From Euryodendron excelsum (Eukaryota; Streptophyta; Magnoliopsida; Ericales; Pentaphylacaceae), in assembly GCA_033060915.1 (NCBI GenBank), contig CM065388.1, forward strand, positions 24,641,001-24,705,000: a DNA stretch of 64,000 nt, in the 5' to 3' direction. The position numbers and the translations under genes are program-made. Under the pieces are notes generated by a model. That model saw only the letters and a list, made by a program, of their open reading frames with translations, made no database searches and was not told where the DNA came from. Of the stretch, positions 33,105 to 44,410 are shown one piece after another; position 1 is the first letter of the stretch, and each line of letters starts with the position of its first letter.

Positions 33105-34890
33105 GAGTCTCCATAAGGGGTATCTGCCAAAGGTCAAAGTCAATGCCATCTGGATCGACATCCCCGAAACCAGGCATCAGAGGAGGTGGATAACTACTCG
33201 AAGCACCAACATCCAACAGAGAAGAAAGAACTGAAATCAGCCACATGAAAGAAGACCTAAACAACAGCAGAGCAAGAAGAAGGAGAGAAAAGATGACATA
33301 CCCCGCCACCTCCCATCTGAGCTATCTGAGCCGTCAAGGAAGCCACCTCTGCCTGATACTGATCTCGCTCTGTCTGGTATTGATCCCTCTAATCCCTCAT
33401 AGCAGCAAACTTAGCCTGGGGCACATATCCTCTGACACGGTGTCACAAGTCAACCACCTCCTAGCCCACAGCGTATGCGCCGACTACTACCTCAAACTGG
33501 GTGAAGGCACCGACAAAATGAGCCCCGAAGTGTGCAGCATAGTCCGTATCCAGAGGAAGCAAGAAATCAAAACCTAAATGGCACTCCTGATAGGGGATAG
33601 GCACTCCTGCCACCAAGGCTCCAAACATATACTCCAGCGGAGCTCCTGCTAATTGGAACTTCTCATGAAACTGCCGCCAGTATCGCTCTACGAGATGGGA
33701 CTCCCAAGTATCATCACTAAGAAAAGCAGCCCTCGACAGGGATAATGGGACCAAGTACTGGACCGTCTCATAGTGAACTGAGTTGATAAAGGGCCGCCAA
33801 GTCACATCCCTCGCCTCAATCAACTCTAGGTTCGCCCGTAGCGTCACAAAGTCAGTAATCTCCGATCGCTGAGCTACTTGATCACGAGCCCACGTCAAAG
33901 CAAGAGCATAAAGGTCATCCTCAATAATCGTAGGGTGATGAACAGGCAGATACTCGTAGATCCACTAGACAAGAAAGGGCCAGAAACTAGTCATACTGCC
34001 CCAATGGGAAGAAGTCCGAACCCACGTTGAACGAAGAAAGCAGCCAAAGGAGAAGGACCCCCAATCCAGCTCAAATAAAGCCCCAAGATCAGCTACAATG
34101 CTCACCAACTGAAAAGGCACGAGCGACTTGTTGTTATTGTAGAAGTAGTTGAAAATGATATACAGAACAAGTTGCCGCCTCATGATGTCGCGCTGAGCAG
34201 GGGAGGGCTCAACAGCAAAGGTACGGTCATCCCGGCTGAGCCAAGAAACTGGGAAAGCAGAACACTCAAGAGAGGGCAAGTCCAGCAGAATGCAGGCCTG
34301 GTCTCTACTGATCGACTGTAAAGTGATCCGCCCGCCAATGAAGGAAAGCCCCGTGATGATCGCCCAATCCAAGGGGGTGGTACCCAACTCAAAGCCAACA
34401 AATGGAAGGTCCCCGTCTCTCCAAACCTCAGCTCAATCAGTGCTAGCACGAGATGTCTATTCAGGCGGTTAGCCTGTAGTCCCATGAAAGCTACAAACCA
34501 GATCTCAGCCAAGAAAGCACGATATGATGGGGCAGCTGGCTGCATGGTCACGAAAACCTGATGAACAACCCCTCTAAAAGTTGTGTGTACCCGCGGAGGG
34601 GCAAATGCTATCTAGAATATACACTGAGGTGATAAGCAAGATCCCTAAGCGGTGGGATATCCAGTACCTCCAGGTCACCCAAATCAGCATCTGTCTGCCT
34701 ATGTCTGGAGGAGGTTCTCCCATAACCAGTCCCCAGGTCACCAAGACCCGGTACCTCCTCCTCAACACCAACATCCTCTGCAAAGACCTGCTTAACTGGA
34801 GGAAAGAGGTCGACAGGTGGTCTACTCCCTCGTCCGTTCTAACTAAAAGAGGCTCGTCTAGTAGATCGATGACTACCCCTAGAATGACTG
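33105..34890 (-). pseudogene. Antisense plant-mobile-domain-like gene of E3
   Basis: Read on the minus strand, opposite to gag. Exon 2 (34890 to 33302) contains VTMQPAAPSYRAFLAEI, then a domain with LNRHLVLALIELRFGETGTF, TPLDWAIITGLSF, DLGALFELDWGSFSFG, TWESHLVERYWRQF and VPIPYQE. R-x-x-ET-x-TFH followed by a G-L motif is the plant mobile domain pattern, known from host MAIN-like proteins and from cargo genes of plant transposable elements. A Q/R-rich coiled-coil tail follows (RDQYQAEVASLTAQIAQ). A 71-bp intron (33301 to 33231, GT...AG) and a short last exon (SSYPPPLMPGFGDVDPDG) match E5. The gene is broken: the start codon region is deleted near 34890, there is a frameshift near 34390, and a TAG at 33965. 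Confidence 0.62.
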
Positions 34891-35604
34891 GATCAATTTT
34901 TCTCCATTTTTCCTATTTTTCTAAGTCTACGGTTGTTAAACACAATTTTCTAAGGCACATAGTATAAAAATCTAGCCAAAAAACTCAACACCCAAGCCTG
35001 TAGGAACGAACCCCTAATTCTTACAGAAACTCCCTTCACATAATCACACAAAATCACTCAAATTCAGTCAAACAAGCATCAAAACCTAAAAATAACTTCA
35101 CCAAAGTGTTCAAAACATATCAAAACATTAATTTTCACTATTCATACAACTTAAACGGAATTCTACATGTCAAAATCAACAAAAAATTGAAACTCACCTC
35201 TTGGAGTTCTTCGGCGAAATCTTCTCGTCCGGCAACTTTTCCGGCGACGGAGTCTACTTCTGCTGACGGCGTCTACTTCCTTCAATGTCTAGGTTAGTTT
35301 CCTCACAATGCCTCTCGATTTTTCACAAATTCTTCAAATCCTGTAAGTGCTTGAAACATAAATATTTCTGGTTTTGATCCAAAGCCTCATGCCACTAGCA
35401 GTGGCGCCAAGCCATTTCTTCCAAAGGCACCATTACACAGCTTTGCCTTTGTTCCCGCCAAAACTCGATTTCGAAAGGCTTTTCAGCCCAATAATTGTTT
35501 CTACTATCTCGTCTTCCAAAATTTCCAAAGTTCGTCCCTTCGACCGACTCATGGTCAACATGGGACTCTTACTCTATCGTTTTTTGTCTTCGACAAGCAA
35601 AGAC
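34891..35604 (-). other. First intron and leader exon of the E3 antisense gene
   Basis: The minus strand carries the leader exon ending gaactccaagag (35198) followed by GTGAGT, matching the E2 antisense gene. Upstream, near the PPT, is a GCCACT-AGC-AGTGGC hairpin (35390-35409). The intron is AT-rich. Its 3' end and the first coding codons are missing compared with E5, so this copy could not be spliced normally. Confidence 0.48.
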
Positions 35605-35621
35605 AGAAAAAGAGGGGCAGC
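35605..35621 (+). promoter_or_regulatory. E3 polypurine tract
   Basis: agaaaaagaggggcagc directly abuts TGTAAGCACC of the 3' LTR. It is the same tract as in E2. Confidence 0.87.
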
Positions 35622-37417
35622 TGTAAGCACCATATTTTTGACCACTCGGCAGTCTACATTCCGTCCAGACTTGTATTTAAGTCAATATGGACATATTCTG
35701 AGTCAAATTAACTTTCCATGTCTAACCTCATCAATCAAACCACTTCGCAGGCCCGCCGAGCTCGAATAAAGGCAAAATGTCCAAAATGCCCTTGGGGTTA
35801 ATGTTTGGTCCAATTCCAACAGGCAAGTCTTTTCTAGGACGGTCAGTCCCCTTTCTAATTCTAATTTCAATTCTAATTCCAATTAAATCCGGCACACCTT
35901 TCGAGAAAGTTGATACCTCAAGGTGGTAAGACCCTCCAATTCGGCACATTTTCGAGTGAACTCTTCAGAATGGTAAGTCCTTTCAAATCCGTCGACCAGG
36001 ATAAGACCCTAAGTCCTCGAGATGGCAGAATGGTTCACCTTTGGCGCTTGCTAGCCCGCTAATGCAAAAATGTCCGTTTTGACACGCCTTTTGAGAAAGT
36101 TGATTCCTCAGGCGCTAAGTTCATTTAGCAGCTTCTCGAGATCAAGTAGTCTCGGGAATGATTACGAACCGTCAGAGTAACAGAAGTACTTGTAAACATC
36201 ATAACTGTCAGAGTAGCAGAAGTACTGGTAAACAGGTCGATGTAGGGAATTGCCAACAAACCCCTGTATCACGGGACCATCGTCAGAGTGGCGGAAACAC
36301 TCAAAACCCAGGTCAACACCAGTGCCTGCTAGCGCACTTCGGTGAAAAAATGACCAAACTGCCCTTAGGGCCATTTTTGGCACGTTTCTCAAGAAAGTAC
36401 TTAAGTCCTCAAAACAGTAAGTCCACCCTTTCAAGATCGTCCTAGAGATGATTCGGCATGATTAGGTGCCTTCTAGTCAGTTTCGGGCCAATTCCAAGAC
36501 TTTTCGGTCAAGATGACCATTTTTCCCCTAGGCATCCGAACACCCCAGGAACCACACCGGCTCTGGGTATCAAACTGGTAACCTCCCGAGAATGCTTTTT
36601 ATAGTATTCCCAACCTTCCTTTATCTTTCCAGATCATTTCGAGTCAGTTTCGACAAACTTGGTGCAAAATGATCGTTTTGCCCCTAGTGGGCCAATTGTC
36701 TTTTCCGACCACACCATCTCTGGGTATTAAACCGGTAACTTCCTGGGACGTTCCAAATAATGTTTCCAAACCTCGAGTCTTCTTCCGAGACATTCCAAGT
36801 CCATCCCGGTAGTTTTACGATTCAGTTGACCGTTTTGCCCCTAATGGCCCAGTCAACCCTTCCAACACATCTTGTCATCCTTTCTCAAGTGCATTACCCT
36901 CTAGGACCCTATTCTCACGGTTCTTGTCCCTCTTTGCCTTTTTGGGCCATTCTCGGTCTCTTAAATTCTTCCTGGACCTTTTAGAGCCACTCCTAGTGAA
37001 GCCAAGCTAAAAATTGCATGATAGTCACTAGTACAAACGCCTAAATCTTCTAAAGATACGTTGCTTGCCAAACTTAAAACTTTCCTAAGTGGATGGTGCC
37101 ACTAGTAGGCGTGCCAAGCAAAAATTTGGTCTGGTGCCACTCAGAAGGTTTTTTGGCCTGGCGCCACTGCAACAAGCACCAGGTCATTCCTATCTCTATA
37201 AATACAGAGCCTCTTCTAGCATGAAAGTGGTCTGCAAACTCAGTCTGAAAACCCTACTTTTCGATACACAGAGCTCGTAGCCTCTCTAAACCCTAGTCTC
37301 CTTAGGTTCTCTAAACCCTAGCCTCCATACACAAACCCTAGCCTCCTATACACTCATACACACTCTCATATACTTATACATTAGCTTCCAAAGCCTCTAT
37401 TAAAGACTTGAAGTGCT
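35622..37417 (+). repeat. E3 3' LTR, truncated after 1.8 kb
   Basis: Starts TGTAAGCACC after the PPT and follows the family sequence through U3, the GGCGCC cluster and the TATA box (37197-37204) to the leader (gaagtgct). There it switches abruptly to E2-derived sequence. The remaining 2.9 kb of this LTR, including the low-complexity array, is missing. Junction bases CT or CTC fit either partner. Confidence 0.82.
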
Positions 37418-37571
37418 CTATTCCAACATACATGGTATCCCGAGCTCGACCATATACGTTCCTTGGCGAGATCTCAGAGAGCCATGGCGGATGAGGGGAG
37501 GTTTTCGTGGACCGCTGCAGCCTGGGCTGACTACCTTCGGAGCATGAGGTCAAGTACGATCAGGTGGTATT
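37416..37571 (+). repeat. Second copy of the E2 flank (duplicate of 15869-16024)
   Basis: About 156 bp match the E2 antisense gene immediately left of E3, from ctattccaacatacatgg through cttggcgagatct to gtggtatt, with roughly a dozen differences. Many differences are C-to-T or G-to-A in the left copy. It ends exactly at the same insertion point GTATT. Confidence 0.9.
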
Positions 37572-40500
37572 TGTAAGCACCCCATTTTTGACTGCTCGAC
37601 ATTCTACAGTCCATCCAGACTTATATTCAAGTCAATGTGGATATATTCTAAGTTAAATCAACTTTTCAAGTCTAATCCCGTCAATCAAACCGCTTCGTGG
37701 GCTCACCGGGCCCGAATAGAGGCAAAATGACCAAAATACCCTTGAGAGTAATGTTCGGTCCAATTCCAACAAGCACATCTTTCCAAAGATGGTAAGTCTC
37801 CTTTTCAATTCCAATTCCAATTCTGATTCCAATTAAATTTGGCACACCTTTTGAGAAAGTTGATTCCTCAAGGTGGTAAGACGCTCCAATCCGGCACGTT
37901 TTCGAGTGAACTCTTCGAAATGATAAGTCCCTTCAAACCCGTTGACCGAGACAAGACCCCAAGCCCCCGAGATGATAGAACGGTCCACCTTTGGCGCCTG
38001 CTAGCCTGCCAATGCAAAAATGTCCGTTTCGGCACGCCTTTTGAGAAAGTTAATTCCTCAGGCGCTAAGTCCATTTAGCAACTTCCCGAGATCAGGCAGT
38101 CTCGGAAATGATCGCGAACCGTCAAAGTAGTGAAAGTACTCGTAAACATCGCAACCCTTAGAGTAGCAGAAGTACTAGTAAACAGGTTGATTAGAAAATT
38201 GCCAACAAACCCCTGTATCACAGAACCACCATCAAAATGGCGGAAACACTTAAAACCCAGGTCAACACCAGTGCTTGCTAGCCCACTTCAGTGAAAAATG
38301 ACCAAACTGCCCCTAGGGCTATTTTCGGCACGTTTCTCAAGAAAGTACCTAAGTCCTCAGAACGGTAAGTCCACCCTTCCAAGATCGTCCTAGAAATGAT
38401 CCGGCATGATTAGGTGCCTTCTAGTCAATTTTGGGACAATTCCGAGACTTTTAGTCAAGATGACCATTTTGCTCCTAGGCATCCGAACGCCCTGGGAACC
38501 ACACCAACTCTGGGTATCAAACCGGTAACCTCCCAAGAATGCCTTTTATAGTATTCCTGACCTTCCTTTATCTTTCTGGATCGTTCCAAGTTAGTTTCGG
38601 CAAACCCGGTATGAAATGACCATTTTCCCCTAGTGGGCCAGTCGCCTTTTCTGACCACACCGGCCCTAGGTATCAAACTGGTAACCTCTTGGGACGTTCT
38701 GAATAATGTTTCCAAACCTAGAGTCTTCTTCCGGGACATTCCGAGTCCATCACTGTAGTTTTTCGATTCAGTTGATCGTTTTGCCCTTAATGGCCCGGTC
38801 AACCCTTCCAACACATCTTGTCATCCTTTTTCAAGTCCATTACCCTTCGGGACCCTATTATGAGTGTTCTTATCCCTTTTTGGCTTTTCAGGCCATTCCT
38901 GGTCCCTTAAATCAATTTCGGACCTTCCGGAGCCACTCCTAGTGAAGCCAAGCTAAAAATTGTATGGTAGTCACTAGTACAAACGCCCAAATCTTCTGAA
39001 GATACGTTGCTTGCCGACCTTAAAACTTTCCTAAGTGGCTGGCGCCACTAGTAGTGGCACTAGAAGGTTTTTTGGCCTAGCGCCACTGCAACAGGTGCCA
39101 GGTCATTCTTTTCTCTATAAATATAGAGCCTCTTCTAACATGAAAGAGGTCCGCAAACTCAGTCTGAAAACCCTACTTTTCGATACACAGAGCACGTAGC
39201 CTCTCTAAACCTTAGTCTTCTTAGGTTCTCTAAACCCTAGCCTCCAATACACTCATACACACTCTCATATACTCATACATTAGCCTCCAAAGCCTCCATT
39301 GAAGACTTGAAATGCTCCAACCTGAAGCTCTTAAAGATCAAGACAAGCTCTCGAAGATCAAGACAAAGATTGAAGAGAAGACCGAAGCAAAGCAAGAAAA
39401 GCAAACCGTGCAAAGCAAAGCAAAATAAACAAGACAAAAGGTAGGCTTTCTCTTTAAGTTTACAGATCTTCCCCCTCTCTTCTCTCTCCTAACCCACTTG
39501 GATTTTCTTCTATTTTAAACCCCCATCTTCTTTCCCCACTTTCTTGCATGCTTGAAATAAGGGACTTCCTGGTCTATATGTAGAATTAGGCTATTGGAAG
39601 GTCACCGTGTCGGGGGATTTCTTTTAGTCTAACCGGAGACCACGTGGGTTCGGCCCCCATGATTATGTGGTGAAGTCTTTAATCTTGTACATTCATGACC
39701 TTAACTTGCATTGTGCATATCATGATCTTGTATTCTTCCAAAATTCGTTTTCAAACTTGTATTCAAAACTTGCATCAGAATTTTATTTTTCAAAACTTGT
39801 TTTCAAAATCACAATCCTAGGGTGATACTAGCCTTTTCATGGTTAGGGTTGCTTTAGAAAAGTGTTACATTTAAAGTGACCAATACGGTCCATATTTTCA
39901 AATCCTCGTTGTTTTTAAAAGCACTATCTTAAAGTAATTCTAATCTTCTTACGGTTAGAATCACTTTAGGAATGTGAGATATTTTATATGCTTTCTAAAA
40001 ACTCTCTTTTCAAATCTCCCCCTCTAAAAATCTCTTTTCCAATACACTTTCTAAAAATTCTCTTCAATCTTCTTTTCAAAATTGTTTTCAAAAACTCCCT
40101 CCAAACATCTATTTTTTAAAAACACTTTTTCAAACTCCTTTCCAAAACACTCTCCTCAAAGTTCACTTTCTAAAAACGCTCCTTAAGTTTCCTTCCTAAA
40201 CAACTCTTTCCAAAAACTCTATCGAAGTGTTGCTTTCCAAAAAATCTTTTCAAAAACTCTCTCTCCAAAATTCATTTTCTAAAAACTCATTTTTAGGAAC
40301 TTTTTCCAAAATCTCCCTTTCTAAAAACTCACTTTTCAAAAATCTCTTTTCTTAGAGCCCAAGTCAAACCCTAGAGCGAATGATTAGGAAACTCTAACTT
40401 CTTTTCTCAAAACATGTTTCCCAATCTTGCCTTAAAACCTAGGTTTCCAAAATTTATTTTCTATGTCAAAACTATAGACTTTGAAATTTAGGGTTTCTAA

Positions 40501-42320
40501 ACCTTCCCTTTCCAAATCCGTGCCAAATCCAATCTTCCCTTTTGGAAACCAAATCCAACCTCCCGTTTAGGAAACTAGATCCTATCCTCTATTTTTGTAA
40601 ACAAAATCAAAACATCTCTTTTTAGAAACAAAATCCAATCCCTTGTTTTAGGCAATAGGAATCTCAATCTGTCCTAGTCTAAACCTTTCCTAATTCACTC
40701 TTTCCTAATCTCATACTTTCCTAAACCATAGGTCTCCAAAACTTAAACTTTCAAATCTTTCCTTAAACTTTAACCTTTCAAATCTTTCCTAATTTTATCC
40801 CTTTCCAAATTTCAACTTTCCAAATCTAAGTCTTCAAATCTTTCTTAAACTCAAACCTTTCCTAATTTCAAGAATTTCCAAAACTCAAATTCAAATCTTT
40901 CAAAAATTCTAAACCTTCTTAAGTTAAAACTTTCTAAATCCAAATCTTACTAAAATTCTAAACTATCCTAAACTTAAAACTTTTTCAAATCTAAAACTTT
41001 CTAAATCCAAATCTTACTAAAATTCTAAACTATCCTAAACTTAAAACTTTTTCAAATCTAAAACTTTCTAAACTCAAAAATTTCTTACTTTCAAAACTTT
41101 CCTATTTCAAAACATTCTAAATTCAAAACTTTCCAATTCCAAAACTTTTCTCAAGATGAAACCTTTCGTAATTCGAAACTTTCCTAAATCGAAACTTTCC
41201 TAAAATGAAACTTTCCTAATTTAGACCTTTCCTAAATCCAATCCTTCCTCAATCTCCCAAGTCCAACATTCGAGTCAAGTCTTTCTTAATCTCAAGTCCT
41301 TTCTAAATCTTATCTTTCCTAAGTCTAGGTTTCCTAAACCTCAATCTTTCCAAAAACAAGTCCAAATCTTTCTTCCAAGTTCTATATTTTCAAATCAAAG
41401 TCCAATCTTTTCAATTCCAAATTCCAATTTCCAATCCTTTATTCTAAATTCAAATCAAATCCAAATTTCGATTCAACTCCTTTTTCAAATCAAATCTTCT
41501 ATCTTCTATCGGACTCTTGTCCGAACTACGACTGACCTGATTCCTAAAAAAAGGATACGTAGGCAACCTTCATGGGTGCTGTCACAACCTTTTTCAAACT
41601 TCTATTTCCACAACCTTTTTCAAATCTCCAATTCCATAACTGCTTTCCAATTTCCAATTCTATGTTCTATTTCCAACTTCCAATTCTAAAAATCTATTTT
41701 CAATCCTTAATTTCAATTTCTAAACTTTCTTTCTAATTTCAAACTTCAAATCTATTTTCCAACTCTCTTTTCTTGCACTTGCGTATCATGCATCATGTCT
41801 TTTCAAAAATTATTTTCTAAAGTGGATAGGATTGGACATTTGTTAGTTAAAGACTCTCGTAGGTGAATCTAGGGTGAATAGACATGTAGGTACCACAAGG
41901 GTGGGGTAGGGTGATGGCTTAGTGCGTCTTCCCTACACGTAACCAACCTCCGAACTTAGGATCACTATTTTCAGAGACCAAAATGGAGTTTATTTTCAAA
42001 GAAGGGCTTAAATATTTTCCAAAGGTTGCTAAACAACCTGTTTTTCTTAAAAGCCCTCTCTTGAGGTGGTATTTTCAAAATCATTTTCAAAAACCCTAAG
42101 TGTGATCCTCGGATTGTGCTTAGTTTTTAGGTGACCTAACTCACCTTAATCAAGTTAGGTGGTGACTCCAAATGTTTTCCAACAGCCCTTTATTCAAATC
42201 TATTTTCAATTCAAACCTAGTCGCACTCATTCTTCTATGAGGATGAGTTCTAACGAAAGAGTACAATATTTTTTTAGCTTATGTGTGTATACCTCGAGTG
42301 CGAAAAATCTGGGCGCGACA
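37572..42320 (+). repeat. Complete LTR (4,749 bp) closing the E3 locus
   Basis: Runs from TGTAAGCACCCC to GGGCGCGACA, preceded by GTATT (37567-37571) and followed by GTATT (42321-42325) and then the rest of the E2 antisense gene. No PBS follows. It matches the E3 5' LTR closely along its length. TATA box at 39116-39123, donor-like GT at 39441, low-complexity array about 39850-41800, GGATACG block 41553-41588. It reads as a solo LTR or the last LTR of a duplicated E3 copy. Confidence 0.86.
39041..39060. promoter_or_regulatory. GGCGCCACTAG...TAGTGGC inverted repeat upstream of TATA
   Basis: The inverted-repeat arms GCCACT and AGTGGC lie 75 bp upstream of the TATA box at 39116. A second copy of the GCGCCACT arm follows at about 39080. 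The arrangement is the same in each family LTR. Confidence 0.5.
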
Positions 42321-42325
42321 GTATT

Positions 42326-43154
42326 TAGGACTGGTTGGTAGGTACTGCTTGAGAGTTCAGCCCTTCGAGAGAGCCTTCATGCCCCTAGCAAGCTTACAAG
42401 GCATTGCCCCTTTCTTTGGGATTCGAGTTCTGTGACAGCTTGGTAAGAGTCAAGATATCCTTTATCTGGCATCTGCAACTGAGTTCACTCTTATCTTCGA
42501 GGCGTTGATTCTGAGAACATTGGTGGAGTGAGTTATGGATACATAGCGATCCTTGTTTCCTCACGTGGATGATGACTGTCCATTCTCTGTCATGCCTCTT
42601 GAGACTGATACCTATCACTATTGGCTCCGATGCTACGTGTTGGTTTTAGTAGACTCGGGGATTTTCTCTTTAAGACTCCTTTACTTCCCGTAGGGTACAC
42701 CGACTTCTTGACAGCTGTGATTGTTCAGGAGCATTGTCACAGGCGGTAGAATCGACGGTTGATACGAGTATTGCATGATCGGCTGAGAGCGAGAGATGCT
42801 GAGGTAGCTTTCCTAGAGGTGTAGCTAGCAGCGACTAGATCGACACATGATAGCTCATCCTTGAGTACTCCGAGGGGACTTAGGTGGCCACGAGATGTTC
42901 TAGACAGTTCCACTCCCTCATAGGATGATGTTGCAGACAATCAATACTTGCGAGAGGCTGTAGAGTCCCTTACCCGGGAGAGGGATATGCTTCTAGCCAG
43001 ATGTGCAAACTACGAGTAGGGCTGGCTTGGATCATCAACGGCTGGTACTTCTTCGAGTGCTCTTGTTGCAATAGGCGAGCCAGTTGATCCCTGTTTAGTC
43101 GACTCCTCTTCTAATGATGATGGGGAGCGATACATTTTTGCCGCTCACTCCTAG
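42326..43154 (+). pseudogene. Antisense DUF7745-like gene of E2, 3' part
   Basis: Removing E3 and one GTATT copy joins ...VKWY to LGLVGRYCLRVQPFE in frame, so this is the other half of the gene interrupted at 16024. The frame reads on with several stops (for example TGA at about 42431). Near the C-terminus a coiled-coil segment, QYLREAVESLTRERDMLLAR, is followed by an acidic tail ending at TAG 43152-43154. The tail is D/S-rich. There is no recognised catalytic motif. Heavy decay shows that the gene was already non-functional or became so after the E3 insertion. Confidence 0.55.
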
Positions 43155-44410
43155 ATTCATTGATTCCAGCATTTGTAGAGAGATAGACTTTACTTTAGTA
43201 TTATATACCTTTATACTTTACGAACTCATAGCCTTCCATACTTTTGCTATACTCTTCCTGTATGGTTAGTACGGAAAGAAAATTTGAGAAAGATTGAATG
43301 ATAGCCATAGTTAAGTGAAAAACTACTCCTTTTGGTTTAATACTTTGACTAACTTATTATTTCGTGAAGGGAACCATTGCCTCTTTTAACCTTAATTGGG
43401 CTAATTCGGATAATGCTCTTCGAGACACTTTTTGACTTTCGCACTATTGCTTTCATCCTTATGACTTCTGGGAATACTATACCTTGGATTATCTCTTACA
43501 TCTCAGCCTCCCTACTCCCTTCTTTTTTTTTTTTTGCTATTTTTACTACTGCGCCTGTGAGGGTTTTCACCAGTCCTAGCTCTGTTATTTTTGTACCAAG
43601 GCGCCTTTGCAGGTTTTCACCAAGGTCGACAGTTTTGTATCTTGCCACATCCATACTCTTTTACCTACGGCTCCCCTTCGGGTTTTCACCGCATCCTCGG
43701 GAATTTGTCCATTTTCTCTCTTCTCTCTCCCTCTTTCCTTAACTTAGTCTCCGATTTCTGTTAAGAAACTTCTAAATATTACTTATGCCATCTCTCAGCT
43801 TTCCCTGCCTATAGCATATTCCGGGGAGCTTATTTGGACTAAGTAATTTAATTCCGATCTGAGAGGACATTTAGGGTTCGTAGGGTGGGTTTTTACTTTT
43901 GAAAGAAAAGGAAAAGGCTCAAACCTACCATTCTACTAGCGATCACTACCGATGCTTTTTGGTCTAGTAGCACTTTTCTGCATATTCTGTCTTTCTTCGG
44001 ACACCTTAACACCCCCTCCCCCTGTTTTTTTTGGTGAACTAACAAAAGCGTTGGTGTGAACTTGAAGATATGCTTCGGGGATTCTCTTCTTTCTTCTCTT
44101 TTTTTTTTTTTTTGTGTTAAACTCATATCATTTGTGCTCTATCTCGACCTAGCATGATCGCCTATTAGGAAATGTTTTCAAAGGAGAGTAACCGGCTCTA
44201 AGAGTTTGACAAAGGTTTATATCTTTTGTGTATAAATATATATATTTTTTTAACTATATGGGGAATGAAATGAAGGTCTCTTGTCATTTCACAATTAAAT
44301 TGCTTAGTCCCTAGAGCTGTACCATTAAAGTCATATTCGACTGATTAGCTAAGATTGGAAAAGTAGATTTTATTGCTTCCATGCAAAAACCAAAGGTTTA
44401 GCTTTCAGAA
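43155..44410 (-). other. E2 spacer between antisense gene and integrase
   Basis: Non-coding. On the minus strand the part around 44265-44320 aligns with the spacers of E1, E3 and E5 (ctctagggactaagcaa, ccttcatttcattcccc). A three-fold motif GCGCCTnTGnGGGTTTTCACC lies at 43551-43690, and T-rich runs at about 43522-43535 and 44098-44114. This ties the pol-less elements to E2. Confidence 0.6.
43551..43690. repeat. Three-fold GGGTTTTCACC motif
   Basis: Three related 21-22-bp motifs at 43551, 43601 and about 43670: gcgcctgtgagggttttcac, gcgcctttgcaggttttcac and ctccccttcgggttttcacc. They are separated by unrelated T-rich DNA. Function unknown. Confidence 0.5.

Noticed and set aside
33105..34890. 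A host plant-mobile-domain gene rather than element cargo
   Set aside because: The same gene stands at the same place in E5 (62000-63877), between spacer and 3' LTR, and shares its antisense leader with E2, so it travels with the element.
37416..42325. An independent solo LTR insertion unrelated to E3
   Set aside because: Its flank and insertion point are copies of those left of E3 and it shares GTATT with E3, so independent insertion at the same base is much less likely than rearrangement of one locus.
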